Positions 1 to 8,791 of a stretch of 64,000 nt of DNA are shown in pieces. Both the position numbers and the translations under genes were made by a program. The stretch is from assembly GCF_001552135.1 (NCBI RefSeq), contig NZ_BCQP01000032.1:50917-114916 (forward strand), read 5' to 3'. Source of the DNA: Actinomadura chibensis NBRC 106107. GTDB lineage: Bacteria; Actinomycetota; Actinomycetes; Streptosporangiales; Streptosporangiaceae. Under the pieces are notes generated by a model. The model saw nothing but the letters and a program-made list of their open reading frames with translations, was not told the origin of the DNA and made no database searches. Every line of letters begins with the position of its first letter. Positions within the stretch are counted from its first letter, which is position 1.

Positions 1-531
1 GTGGCCTGGCGCCGCACGAGGTGACCCACCGGGCCTGAGACGTCCGGACGGCACTCTGCCCCCTCCTCAGTTCGCTTCGCCAGCGCGAAATCGAGGACGA
101 ATGCACGTCGGATAACGGACGTACTCATGCCAACCCTGCATCCCACACGTCCAGGATGATTGCGAGTGATGGCCAGATCTTCGACATGCCCGTCTGATAT
201 GGGTGTTGTAACGAAACACGCCGCAACCAGGTGAATGTGTGTTCTGTGGCCGACAGCGCGATTGACCGTCACGTGGCTGATCAAGAGGCCACCCATTTCT
301 ACGGTCTTGATCATCTGACCGGCCGCTCTCTAAACGCACGCCAATAAAACACGCAAACGCGCGGCAAAAGACGGGGCGCGTCCTCATGTGTGATCTGACC
401 GTGGGAACGTCCGGGCCTAGTTCCGGTCTTTGCCGTGCGCAGTAGGCGGCTCGTGCCTGGAGCGCTCATCGAACGGTGGGGCGCGCCGAAGACGTCATTG
501 GGCGCGCCGGTGATCATGAGGGAGTCACCGC
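1..531. other. Non-coding or unassigned left-edge region
   Basis: I see no convincing gene here. A short open stretch in frame 3 ends with TGA at 36-38 and could be the last codons of a gene entering from the left, but too little is visible to name it. The region is less GC-rich than the rest, as expected for upstream regulatory DNA of the collagen-like gene. It holds a 9-bp inverted repeat (278-286 and 305-313). Confidence 0.4.
278..313. repeat. 9-bp inverted repeat, 18-nt spacer
   Basis: TGATCAAGA at 278-286 is mirrored by TCTTGATCA at 305-313. The arms pair perfectly. It lies about 220 bp before the collagen-like gene and may be a regulator site or a weak RNA hairpin; nothing in the sequence decides between these. 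Confidence 0.35.
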
Positions 532-2826
532 GTGTTCTTCTTGATGCTGCAACGAAGGCGCATGGTCAAAAAGGCCGTGATCATGAGCGCCTTCGTCTCG
601 GCCGCCATGGTGCAGCCGCTGGCGACCGGCCGCGCCTCCGCGTCGACGGCCGACGAGACGCGAAAATCCGTCCGCGACGAGAAAACGCAGGAGCAACGGC
701 TGGCCACGGGCGAGATCGCCTGTGGAAAGCACAAGAAGAAATGCTGCCAAGAGGGCAAATGCTGTCACAAAGGCAAATGGTGCAAGCACGGACCTCCCGG
801 CCCGACAGGCCCGACAGGGCCCACCGGACCCGAAGGCGAGAACGGCGCCACGGGCCCGACGGGCCCCACCGGCGCGACAGGCCCCACCGGCCCGACCGGT
901 ATCGGCACCACCGGCCCCACGGGCCCGACGGGCCCTGAAGGCATGCCGGGCGCGACAGGCCCCACGGGCGCCGAGGGCGCGACCGGCCCGGCCGGCGCGG
1001 ACGGTGCGACGGGCCCGACCGGCCCGGCCGGTATCGAGGGCGCGACAGGGCCCACCGGCCCGGCAGGCATGAATGGATCGACGGGTCCGACCGGCCCGAC
1101 CGGCATCGGTGTGACCGGTCCGACGGGCCCGACCGGAGCCGACGGCCTGGACGGTGCCACCGGCCCAGAGGGCCCGACCGGCCCGACCGGGGCTGAGGGC
1201 GTTGGCGGTGCCACTGGTCCCACCGGCCCGACCGGGTTGGGTGTGACCGGTCCGACGGGGCCGACTGGTCCGACGGGTGCCGAGGGGGTGAACGGTGCCA
1301 CCGGTCCGGAGGGCCCGGCTGGTCCGACCGGTCCCTCGGGTATTGAGGGGGCGACTGGTCCGACGGGTCCGGCTGGCCTGGAGGGCGCGACCGGGCCCAC
1401 AGGCCCGGAGGGCCCGACGGGGCCTACCGGCGCTGAAGGTATTGCCGGTCCGACCGGGGCGACGGGGCCTGCGGGTATCGAGGGCGCGACGGGCCCGACC
1501 GGTCCGACCGGAATCGGCGAAACAGGGCCCACTGGCCCCACTGGTGCTGAGGGCGCGACGGGTCCGACGGGTTCGACCGGGGCTGAGGGCGTTAGTGGTG
1601 CCACTGGTCCGACCGGCCCGACTGGGATCGGCGTGACCGGTCCTACGGGTCCGACTGGCCTGGAAGGTGCGACGGGTCCGACGGGACCGGCTGGTCTGGA
1701 GGGTGCGACCGGTCCCACAGGTCCGGAGGGTGCGACCGGCCCTACGGGTGCCGAGGGCGCGACAGGGCCCACGGGGCCGATGGGGATCGGTGTGACCGGT
1801 CCGACGGGCCCGGCCGGAACCGAGGGTGCGACCGGTCCTACGGGACCCACGGGCTTGGAAGGTGCGACCGGCCCCACAGGTCCGACGGGTGTTGAGGGTG
1901 CGACGGGTCCGACGGGTCCGACCGGGGCTGAGGGCGTTGGCGGTGCCACTGGTCCGACCGGCCCGACTGGGATCGGCGTGACCGGTCCTACCGGTCCGAC
2001 GGGACCGGCTGGCCTGGAGGGTGCGACCGGTCCCACAGGTCCGGAGGGTGCGACTGGCCCTACGGGTGCCGAGGGCGCGACGGGTCCGACTGGACCGATG
2101 GGGATCGGTGTGACCGGTCCGACGGGCCCGGCTGGAACCGAGGGTGCGACTGGTCCTACGGGACCCACGGGCTTGGAAGGTGCGACCGGCCCCACAGGTC
2201 CGACGGGTGTTGAGGGTGCGACGGGTCCGACTGGTCCGACCGGTGCTGAGGGCGTCGGCGGTGCCACCGGCCCCACAGGTCCGACAGGTGTCGCGGGGCC
2301 GACCGGTCCTACGGGTGTCGAGGGTGCGACTGGTCCGACAGGGCCGACGGGTCCGACTGGGGTCGGTGCCACTGGTCCGACCGGTCCGGCTGGAGTCGAG
2401 GGGCCGACTGGTCCGACGGGTGCGGAAGGTCCCACAGGGCCGACTGGGATCGGTGCGACCGGACCGACTGGGCCGACGGGGCCCGAGGGGGCTACTGGGC
2501 CGACGGGGGTCGGGGCTACCGGGCCGACAGGGGCCACTGGGCCGACCGGGCCTACTGGGCCTTTGGCTCAGGGGGTTACCGAGACCATTCGCGTGTCGTC
2601 GATCGTGAATGTTCCGGGGACGGGCCAGTCGGTCCAAGGGGCCGTCTACTGTCCTGTCGGCTACACCGTCACGGGGGGTGGGGCGACCATGGGCCTCACG
2701 GACGTCGGAACCATCGCGGGTACCGAGCCCATCCTTCCCTCAGGCCAGGGCTGGAGCGCGTGGGGTCGGTCGTCGGCCGCCACGACGATGACGGTCTACG
2801 CGATCTGCATGAGGATGAGCACATGA
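532..2826 (+). CDS. Secreted collagen-like (Gly-Pro-Thr repeat) protein
   Basis: 764 residues. A basic, hydrophobic N-terminus (about residues 1-37, ending ASA) looks like a signal peptide. Residues 64-84 form a Lys/Cys-rich stretch with six cysteines (C64, C71, C72, C77, C78, C84). Then about 600 residues of G-x-y triplets follow, dominated by GPTGPTG with spacers such as GIGVTG and GAEGVGG. The last ~70 residues are non-repetitive, with two cysteines, and resemble the small C-terminal heads of other bacterial collagen-like proteins. Such proteins form triple helices at the cell surface or in extracellular fibres; thrombospondin-type Thr-rich triplets suggest glycosylation rather than proline hydroxylation. 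GTG start chosen because GAGGGAG lies 7-8 nt upstream; ATG 544 is an alternative. The cysteine cluster may cross-link trimers (inference). Confidence 0.85.
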   Translation: MFFLMLQRRRMVKKAVIMSAFVSAAMVQPLATGRASASTADETRKSVRDEKTQEQRLATGEIACGKHKKKCCQEGKCCHKGKWCKHGPPGPTGPTGPTGPEGENGATGPTGPTGATGPTGPTGIGTTGPTGPTGPEGMPGATGPTGAEGATGPAGADGATGPTGPAGIEGATGPTGPAGMNGSTGPTGPTGIGVTGPTGPTGADGLDGATGPEGPTGPTGAEGVGGATGPTGPTGLGVTGPTGPTGPTGAEGVNGATGPEGPAGPTGPSGIEGATGPTGPAGLEGATGPTGPEGPTGPTGAEGIAGPTGATGPAGIEGATGPTGPTGIGETGPTGPTGAEGATGPTGSTGAEGVSGATGPTGPTGIGVTGPTGPTGLEGATGPTGPAGLEGATGPTGPEGATGPTGAEGATGPTGPMGIGVTGPTGPAGTEGATGPTGPTGLEGATGPTGPTGVEGATGPTGPTGAEGVGGATGPTGPTGIGVTGPTGPTGPAGLEGATGPTGPEGATGPTGAEGATGPTGPMGIGVTGPTGPAGTEGATGPTGPTGLEGATGPTGPTGVEGATGPTGPTGAEGVGGATGPTGPTGVAGPTGPTGVEGATGPTGPTGPTGVGATGPTGPAGVEGPTGPTGAEGPTGPTGIGATGPTGPTGPEGATGPTGVGATGPTGATGPTGPTGPLAQGVTETIRVSSIVNVPGTGQSVQGAVYCPVGYTVTGGGATMGLTDVGTIAGTEPILPSGQGWSAWGRSSAATTMTVYAICMRMST
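1684..2286 (+). repeat. Internal 318-bp direct duplication in the collagen-like gene
   Basis: The stretch from about 1684 to 1968 recurs at about 2002-2286 with an offset of 318 bp (106 codons), including the distinctive GPMGIGV and AGTEGA spacers. Only scattered synonymous-looking differences separate the copies, which suggests a recent in-frame duplication that lengthened the triple-helical stalk. Confidence 0.7.
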
Positions 2827-2849
2827 CCGCCTGAGAGCGGTGCGGGGAG

Positions 2850-2893
2850 ACGATCGCCTTCCGGTTTCGTCGGCGAAACCGGAAGGCGATCGT
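2850..2893 (+). terminator. Hairpin after the collagen-like gene
   Basis: A perfect 20-bp stem (2850-2869 with 2874-2893) closes on a TCGG tetraloop 24 nt after the stop codon. There is no strong T-run. It is a likely transcription end or 3' stabilising hairpin. Confidence 0.75.
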
Positions 2894-2976
2894 TCCCGTC
2901 CGACCTCCCACGCCGGAGGCCCCGCCGATCTTGTGATGGCAGGATCGAGGCATCTGCGGCGGAAACGGGAGTGGCT

Positions 2977-3477
2977 GTGAGCGATCTGGTGGAGTTCCTG
3001 CGGGCGCGGCTCTTCGAGGACGAGGAGACCGCGCGGTGGGCGGCGGACTACCGGTCGCGTCCGAACGGGGGCGCCGACCTGTCCGGCGAGGAGCGGTGGC
3101 AGTGGGTCGACCCGCGCGACGGCGAACGCCTCAGGCTCGGCCGACGCCCGATGGACCACCTGCAGAGACCGGTCGCGCTGCGGAGCGTCAACGAGTACCC
3201 GTGGCAGAGCCGTCCGGGCTTCGGACCGCACCACGTCCTGGACGTGCCGTTCGTCAAGGAGGGCGTGGCGCTGCACGTCGCGCGGCACTCGCCCGCGCGG
3301 GTCGTGGCCGAGACCTACCTCAAGCGCCGCCTGCTCGACCTGCATTCGCGCATGAACGGGACGGGCGTCTGCCAGACGTGCGGCGAGCGCGTCCGGGACG
3401 GCGGGTGCACGACGCTGCGGCTGCTCGCGATGCCGTACGCGGACCATCCGGCGTACCGGCCGACCTGGCGGGCCTGA
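2977..3477 (+). CDS. DUF6221 family protein
   Basis: About 166 residues beginning SDLVEFLRARL, an opening typical of DUF6221 proteins of actinobacteria. Other family landmarks are a central HVARHSPARVVAE segment, a conserved run on leaf-like aromatic/basic residues, a CQTCG pair (possible metal or disulfide site with a later Cys), and the near-universal ending PYADHPAYRP followed by a Trp-Arg. No enzymatic role is known for the family. GTG 2977 is preferred over GTG 2971 because GGGAG sits five bases before it. The gene stands alone between a terminator and an opposite-strand gene. Confidence 0.7.
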   Translation: MSDLVEFLRARLFEDEETARWAADYRSRPNGGADLSGEERWQWVDPRDGERLRLGRRPMDHLQRPVALRSVNEYPWQSRPGFGPHHVLDVPFVKEGVALHVARHSPARVVAETYLKRRLLDLHSRMNGTGVCQTCGERVRDGGCTTLRLLAMPYADHPAYRPTWRA

Positions 3478-3495
3478 CCCGGCGGCGGCGTATCG

Positions 3496-4521
3496 CTACT
3501 TCCAGAAGAAGACCTTGGCGCTGCCCGCCGTGACGCTCGCCGGGGCCTGGCCGTGGTGGAGCAGTTGGAAGCGCACCCGGTGGCCCTTCCCGACGGTGTC
3601 GGCGGCGAGCCCGTACACGAGGTTCGTCTGGTCGCCGACGGAGAGGAAGTCCTGGACGGGCCCGGCCTCGAACTTGGTGGTGTCCTCGATCTCGACCTCC
3701 ACCGCGCGGGCCTGGATGAGGGTGCCCGCCGGGACGCCCGTGATCGTCGCCGCGACGGACAGGCTGTAGCGCGCCGAACCGGTCAGCAGGCTCGGGCCGC
3801 CCTTGTCCCAGTGCTGGTGCTCGCTGTCGGCGTACTCCTTGTTCCAACTGACGTTCGTCCACTTGCCGGGCGGAATCGGCTGTTCGGTTCCGGTGGTCAC
3901 GGACACGTAGTCGGGCATGTCGTCTCCCTCGGGCGAGACGCCGACGCGCCATTGCCCGTAGTCGCTTTGCACGGCGCGGTCGTAGTCGACGCCCACGCCG
4001 TTGATCTCGTGGTCGTTGGAGTACTGCTGGAGCTGGGCGCGGGCGTCCCAGTCGCCGCCCGACCAGGCGTACGTCTGCCAGCCGTAGGCGATCTTCCCCG
4101 CGTCGAAGGCCCGCTTGAGCGGGCCGTATCCGGCGTAGAGGCCGACCCGGTCGCGGCCGATGACGGACGCGGCGCCGTCGAGATAGGCGTTGATCTCGTC
4201 CTGCGCGCTGGCGGGGGCGTCCCAGTCGGCGGCGAAGTAGATCGGACGGTCGTCCGGCATGCCGCACGCCCTGGCCTGCGCGGCGGCGTCGGCCGCGTCG
4301 GCGGCGCCCGCGGACCGTCCGTCCAGCGGCCGTTTCGCGGCGGACTCCCAGACGACCACCAGCCAGATGCCCGCCGCGGACAGGTCGTCCGCCTCGGCGC
4401 GGGTCAGGTTCTTGCCGGACGTGTCATGCGACAGGTACCGGCAGGCGAACTTCACCCCGGCGCGTTTCAGCGCGGACGCTCCAGGGCGGCCCCAGGCGTA
4501 GTCGACGCCGAAGACAGCCAT
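3496..4521 (-). CDS. DUF1906 glycoside-hydrolase-like protein
   Basis: 341 residues. The first ~190 residues are a DUF1906 (Rv2525c-like, GH25-related TIM-barrel) domain: it opens FGVDYAWGRPG, has a YLSHDTSGKNLT turn, WESAAKR, IYFAADWD, and VGLYAGYGPLKRA. These match the family's predicted peptidoglycan-active or sugar-binding barrel. The C-terminal ~150 residues look like a beta-sandwich and were not recognised. There is no signal peptide, so export may use another route or the protein may act inside the cell. ATG 4521 was chosen because GGAG lies five bases upstream; the frame stays open further upstream without a better start. It is convergent with the DUF6221 gene. Confidence 0.75.
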   Translation of the reverse strand: MAVFGVDYAWGRPGASALKRAGVKFACRYLSHDTSGKNLTRAEADDLSAAGIWLVVVWESAAKRPLDGRSAGAADAADAAAQARACGMPDDRPIYFAADWDAPASAQDEINAYLDGAASVIGRDRVGLYAGYGPLKRAFDAGKIAYGWQTYAWSGGDWDARAQLQQYSNDHEINGVGVDYDRAVQSDYGQWRVGVSPEGDDMPDYVSVTTGTEQPIPPGKWTNVSWNKEYADSEHQHWDKGGPSLLTGSARYSLSVAATITGVPAGTLIQARAVEVEIEDTTKFEAGPVQDFLSVGDQTNLVYGLAADTVGKGHRVRFQLLHHGQAPASVTAGSAKVFFWK

Positions 4522-4735
4522 GTCAACTCCATGGGTCGGGGGTTCGAGTCTGTCCGATTTAACAGCGTGTGTCGGAGACTCGCATCCCTTTCGGGGCGTT
4601 GGAGGCCCAAGACGCACCTCCGCGACATGGGTCACTCTCCGTGACGACACGCCGACGTGGCGCTATGCGGACGCTCCCGCGCTCGCTACAACGGACGTGT
4701 CCGCATGAAGGAAACGCAGGCCACGGGGGTTCATT

Positions 4736-5818
4736 GTGATCCGGACATGGAAGGAACGCGGTCTCGTCCTGGTGGCGGCCGCGCCGCTGCTGGGCATCGC
4801 GCCGACGTCGGCCGTGGCCCGGGCCGACGCTCCCGGCCCGCCGCCCCGGCCGAGGACGCACGCCGCGCAGGCCAAGCCGAAGGCCGAACCGAAATCCAAG
4901 CCGAAGGCCGCCGCCAAGCCCAAGCCCAAGCCCAAGCCCAAGCCGAGGACGAAGCCGAAGGCGAATCATGCGAAGCCGAAGCCGAAGCCGAAGGCGGAGA
5001 CGAAGCCGAAGGCGGAGACGAAGCCGACACACGCGAAGCCGAAGTCCAAGCCCGTCAAGGCGAAGAAGGGCAAGGCGCACGTCCACCATGCGCGCGCGGT
5101 CCAACTTCAGGCGAGCGCGCCCAAGCAGGACGTCGTTCCGGGACGCGCCTACGAGTGGACGTACCGCGTCGTCGCGAACGGTCCGGCGCGGTCGGGCAGG
5201 GCGGTGTTCCGGACGACGCTGCCGAAGTCGCTCGCGTTCGTGTCGGGCGAGCGGAACTGCGCGTCGTCCCGCGAGCGGACGGTCGTCTGCCGCCTCGGCG
5301 CGATCGGGCGCGGCCAGGAGATCGCCGGCTCGATCAGGGCCAGGGTGTCCAAGCGGGCCCGACCGGACCGGACGATCAGCCTGCGCGGAACCGTGACCTG
5401 GGCGGGCGCCCGCGTCACGAAGCGGTTCCCGGCGGTGCGGGTCGCGCCGACCGCCGACCTCGCGCTCAGCCAGTCCGCGCCGTCGCGGGCCCGGGCGGGC
5501 GCGGCGATCCCGTACGCGTTGAAGGTCCGCAACCTCGGCCCGGGGACGGCGACGAACGTGACCATCTGGTCGGCCGGGCCCGTGAAGATCGTCGGACGGG
5601 ACACCGCCTGCCTGCCCTACGGCCGCGGCAACCTCTGCTCGGTCGGCACGCTGAAGCCCGGCCGGTCGCGGACGGTGCACGTCAAGGCGGTGCCGCGACG
5701 CGACGTCCGGGCGGGGACGGTGCTGGAGTCGTCCTGGCGGGCGTCCTCGCCGACGGCCGACCCGGACCCGGCGAACAACGCCATGGCCGTCCGCACCAAG
5801 ATCACCCGGCCCCGCTGA
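4736..5818 (+). CDS. Secreted Lys-Pro repeat protein with DUF11-like domains
   Basis: 360 residues. Residues 1-31 form a signal peptide (RTWKERG then a hydrophobic stretch ending ARA). Residues ~35-115 are a strongly basic linker of KPK/AKPKS/ETKPK repeats. Two DUF11-like Ig-fold modules follow (~120-235 and ~240-360); the second ends with the characteristic DPDPANNAM signature. DUF11 modules are found in bacterial surface and wall proteins as spacers or adhesive domains. The basic repeat would bind anionic wall polymers or DNA (inference). A G-rich ribosome-binding site precedes the GTG start. The gene stands alone. Confidence 0.75.
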   Translation: MIRTWKERGLVLVAAAPLLGIAPTSAVARADAPGPPPRPRTHAAQAKPKAEPKSKPKAAAKPKPKPKPKPRTKPKANHAKPKPKPKAETKPKAETKPTHAKPKSKPVKAKKGKAHVHHARAVQLQASAPKQDVVPGRAYEWTYRVVANGPARSGRAVFRTTLPKSLAFVSGERNCASSRERTVVCRLGAIGRGQEIAGSIRARVSKRARPDRTISLRGTVTWAGARVTKRFPAVRVAPTADLALSQSAPSRARAGAAIPYALKVRNLGPGTATNVTIWSAGPVKIVGRDTACLPYGRGNLCSVGTLKPGRSRTVHVKAVPRRDVRAGTVLESSWRASSPTADPDPANNAMAVRTKITRPR

Positions 5819-5900
5819 GCCGCCCGCCGTCCACACGTGTCGCGGCCGGTCCGCCGTGGCCGGTGTCGGACACCGGACGCGCGGGTAGCAAGATGTGATC

Positions 5901-6827
5901 ATGCGACTAAGGATCTTCGTCGAGCCCCAGCAGGGGGCGAGCTACGACACGCAACTGGCCGTCGCCAAGGCGGCGGAGGACCTCGGGTTCGACGCGTTCT
6001 TCCGCTCGGACCACTTCGTCAAGATGGGGGACGTGACCGGCGAGCCGGGTCCGACCGACTCCTGGATCACCCTCGGCGCCATCGCCAGGGAGACCAGCCG
6101 GATCAGGCTGGGCACGCTGGTCACGGCCGCGACGTTCCGCTATCCGGGTCCGCTCGCGATCGCGGTGGCGCAGGTCGACCAGATGAGCGGCGGACGCGTC
6201 GACCTCGGCCTCGGCACGGGCTGGTTCGAGGAGGAGCACACCGCCTACGGCATCCCGTTCCCGAGCCTGGGGGAGCGGTTCGCCCGCCTCGAAGAGCAGT
6301 TGGAGATCGTGACCGGCCTCTGGCGGACGCCGCCCGGCGAGACGTACTCCTTCAGCGGCGAGCACTACTCGCTGTCCGACTCGCCCGCGCTGCCGAAGCC
6401 CGTCCGCCCGGACGGCCCGCCGATCATCATCGGCGGGACGGGCGCGCAGCGCACGCCGCGCCTCGCGACCCGCTTCGCCGACGAGTACAACGTCCCGTTC
6501 AACCAGGTGAAGGAGACGGGCGAGGCGTTCGAGCGGGTCCGCGCGGCGGTGTCGCGGGCGGGCCGGACGAGGCCGCTGACGTACTCGGTGGCGCAGGTCG
6601 TCTGCTGCGGCCGGGACGAGGCCGAGGTGCGCCGCCGCGCCGACGCGATCGGACGGGACGTGTCCGAACTGCGCCGCAACGGCCTCGCGGGCGCCCCCGC
6701 CGAGCTCGTCGAGAAGATCGGCCAGTTCACGGAATTGGGCGCCGAGCGCGCCTACCTCCAGGTCCTCGACATGCACGACCTGGACCACCTGGAACTCCTC
6801 GCCTCGGAAGTCCTCACCAAGGTCTGA
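5901..6827 (+). CDS. LLM class F420-dependent oxidoreductase
   Basis: 308 residues of a luciferase-like monooxygenase TIM barrel. It opens MRLRIFVEPQQG, as in the actinobacterial F420-dependent subfamily, with DHF at the cofactor face, the GRVDLGLGTGW signature, and IIIGGTGAQRTPRLA near the phosphate-binding loop. These enzymes move hydride between coenzyme F420 and small organic substrates; the substrate cannot be read from sequence. ATG 5901 fits the family start; GTG 5895 is two codons upstream. The gene is monocistronic and ends just before a strong hairpin shared with the convergent exporter gene. Confidence 0.85.
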   Translation: MRLRIFVEPQQGASYDTQLAVAKAAEDLGFDAFFRSDHFVKMGDVTGEPGPTDSWITLGAIARETSRIRLGTLVTAATFRYPGPLAIAVAQVDQMSGGRVDLGLGTGWFEEEHTAYGIPFPSLGERFARLEEQLEIVTGLWRTPPGETYSFSGEHYSLSDSPALPKPVRPDGPPIIIGGTGAQRTPRLATRFADEYNVPFNQVKETGEAFERVRAAVSRAGRTRPLTYSVAQVVCCGRDEAEVRRRADAIGRDVSELRRNGLAGAPAELVEKIGQFTELGAERAYLQVLDMHDLDHLELLASEVLTKV

Positions 6828-6861
6828 CCGCCTGCCCCGCAGAGCAGCCGAACCGGAGCAC

Positions 6862-6897
6862 CGAAAGGCCCGCGGAGGGAACTCCGCGGGCCTTTCG
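6862..6897. terminator. Bidirectional hairpin between convergent genes
   Basis: A perfect 16-bp stem (6862-6877 with 6882-6897) with loop GGAA separates the stops of the LLM oxidoreductase (+) and the exporter (-). The CGAAAGG / CCTTTCG ends give short T-runs on both strands. Confidence 0.85.
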
Positions 6898-6909
6898 CGT
6901 CCAGCAAGG

Positions 6910-8616
6910 TCAGGCGACCTCTTCCTCGGGACGCGCGTGCATCGGCAAGAGGAACGTCACCAGGAAGGTGAGCCCGAGGAGCCCGACCTCCACCCACAGG
7001 GTGATCTTCATGGCGTCGCTGAAACCGTTCTTGGCGGAGTCCTCCCCGGCCCGCGCCACCGCCTTCTGGACGGCGGGCGCCGACTGGGGCGCGGCGGCGA
7101 TCGCGGCCCTGACCTCGCCCTCCAACCGGGCGCAGGACGCGGGCACGGCGGCGGCGTCCTTGGCGGTCGCCCGGTCGTGGCCGCAGTCGCGCACCCCGGC
7201 CGCGATCCGCTCCTGGTGCGCGGCCGGGACGGACACGGCGGCGAGGTCCTTGCGCAGGGCGCCCGCGCCGTCGTCGGCGGCCGAAGCGACGTGCCCGCCC
7301 AGCAGGCCGAAGAAGATCGTGCCGAGGACGGCCGCGCCGAGCGCGCTGCCGAGCTGCTGGACGGCGGTGAGCGTGCCGCCCGCCGACCCGGTCTCGGCCG
7401 GCTCGACGCCCGCGAGGACGATGTCGAAGAACGGCCCCATCAGCAGGCCCATGCCGAGCCCGGTCACGGTCAGCGCGGGGATGAGCTGCCACGGGGTGAC
7501 GTCCGCCCCGGCCTGCTGGAGGGTGGCGTAGGTCGCGACGATGCCGCCGGCCATGATGATCGCCCCCGCGTGGATCACCGTCCGGCCGAAGCGCTGCACC
7601 GCCTGCATGATCCCGAAGCCGAGGACGATGCCGACCGACCAGGGGATCTGCGCGAGACCGGCCTTGAGCGGCGAGAAGCCGAGGCCCATCTGGAAGAACA
7701 GCGACAGGACCAGGCCGAGGCCCGCCATGCCGGAGAAGAACACGATGCCGACGACGAGCCCGCCGGTGAAACCGCGCTTGCGGAACAGGCTCGGGACGAT
7801 CAGCGGGTCGCCGCCCGCGCGCTGCTTGCGGGTCTCGTACCAGGCGAAGACGCCCCAGACGGCGACGGACGCGGCCATCATCAGGAACGTCCAGGCGGGC
7901 CAGTCGTGCTCGCGGCCCTGGACGAGCGGGTAGATCAGCAGGGCGGCGCCGACGGACGCGAGCGCCGCGCCGACGAGGTCCAGCCGGGACGCGTGCTCGG
8001 CCCGTCCGGCGGGCAGGAAGCGCAGCCCGGCGAGCACGGCGGCGGCGCCGAGCGGCAGGTTGATCAGGAAGATCATCCGCCAGCCGGTGCCGAAGTAGTC
8101 GGCGTCGACCAGCCAGCCGGCGAGGACCGGGCCGCCGACCGCGGACAGGCCCATGACCGGCCCGAACATGGCGAACGCGGCGCCCATCTCCTTCGCCGAG
8201 AACATCTGCTTGATCATGCCGATGCCCTGCGGCAGCATCAGCGCGCCGAACAGGCCCTGCAGGACGCGGGCGCCGATCAGCATGCCGGGGGAGACGGCGA
8301 CGCCGCACAGCAGCGAGCCGACGGTGAACCCGGCGGCGCCGACGAGGAACATCCGGCGGCGGCCGTACAGGTCGCCGAGGCGGCCGCCGGTGATCAGGCC
8401 GACCGCCATGGCCAGGGTGTAGCCGGCGGCGAGCCACTGGATGGTGGCGGCGGAGCCGCCCAGGTCGCCGCGGATGGTGGGGGCCGCGATGTTGGTGATC
8501 AGCGCGTCCAGCATGTCCATGATCTCGCCGGCGAGGATCACGAAGAGGGCCGCCCAGCGCCACCGGTACGCGGCCTGCGCCGCGCCCCTGGCGGGGCCCG
8601 TCAATGTCTCGGTCAT
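6910..8616 (-). CDS. MFS multidrug exporter, DHA2 (14-TM) family
   Basis: 568 residues with about 14 hydrophobic segments. Early LDALITNIAAPTI matches the DHA2 motif at the end of TM1, and GGRLGDLYGRRRMF is MFS motif A between TM2 and TM3. A ~100-residue polar, Cys-containing external loop lies before the last helix, as in EmrB/QacA-type drug:proton antiporters. Start at 8616 is fixed by GGAGG five bases upstream. The gene is divergent from a TetR regulator, and its promoter region carries four regulator-type palindromes, so the pair is very probably a drug-inducible efflux module. The substrate is unknown. Confidence 0.9.
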   Translation of the reverse strand: MTETLTGPARGAAQAAYRWRWAALFVILAGEIMDMLDALITNIAAPTIRGDLGGSAATIQWLAAGYTLAMAVGLITGGRLGDLYGRRRMFLVGAAGFTVGSLLCGVAVSPGMLIGARVLQGLFGALMLPQGIGMIKQMFSAKEMGAAFAMFGPVMGLSAVGGPVLAGWLVDADYFGTGWRMIFLINLPLGAAAVLAGLRFLPAGRAEHASRLDLVGAALASVGAALLIYPLVQGREHDWPAWTFLMMAASVAVWGVFAWYETRKQRAGGDPLIVPSLFRKRGFTGGLVVGIVFFSGMAGLGLVLSLFFQMGLGFSPLKAGLAQIPWSVGIVLGFGIMQAVQRFGRTVIHAGAIIMAGGIVATYATLQQAGADVTPWQLIPALTVTGLGMGLLMGPFFDIVLAGVEPAETGSAGGTLTAVQQLGSALGAAVLGTIFFGLLGGHVASAADDGAGALRKDLAAVSVPAAHQERIAAGVRDCGHDRATAKDAAAVPASCARLEGEVRAAIAAAPQSAPAVQKAVARAGEDSAKNGFSDAMKITLWVEVGLLGLTFLVTFLLPMHARPEEEVA

Positions 8617-8635
8617 CGATGCCTCCGAGTGGGGG

Positions 8636-8702
8636 GAACAGTGTTCGTTAGTCGCGAACACTGTTCTAAAGCAGAACGCTGTTCGCGTCAAGTACGCTGT
8701 TC
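8636..8702. promoter_or_regulatory. Array of four phased TetR-type operators
   Basis: Four 11-bp sites of form GAACRCTGTTC lie at 8636-8646 (inverted), 8656-8666, 8674-8684 and 8692-8702 (last with one change, GTACGCTGTTC). Spacings are 20, 18 and 18 bp. The first two also form a 12-bp perfect inverted repeat with a 7-nt spacer. The array fills the region between the divergent exporter and TetR genes and is the natural binding site of that TetR. Confidence 0.8.
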
Positions 8703-8791
8703 GTTGCCGGATCGATTCTTCTCTCGCTTAGAGAAGATATATCGCGTCCCGGCCATGTCAAGATGTATCGCGAGATTGCGAGGTCCCCGCG

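Noticed and set aside
780..2560. CRISPR-like or minisatellite array
   Set aside because: The 9- to 30-bp repeats are in-frame Gly-x-y codons without unique spacers of constant length; they encode the collagen stalk.
514..2637. Long minus-strand open frame (over 700 codons) opposite the collagen-like gene, and another of 590 codons
   Set aside because: They are repeats of Arg-Thr-Gly or Pro-Val-Gly triplets that mirror the GPT codons of the real gene, have no ribosome-binding site and no domain. The plus-strand frame has a signal peptide and a unique C-terminal head.
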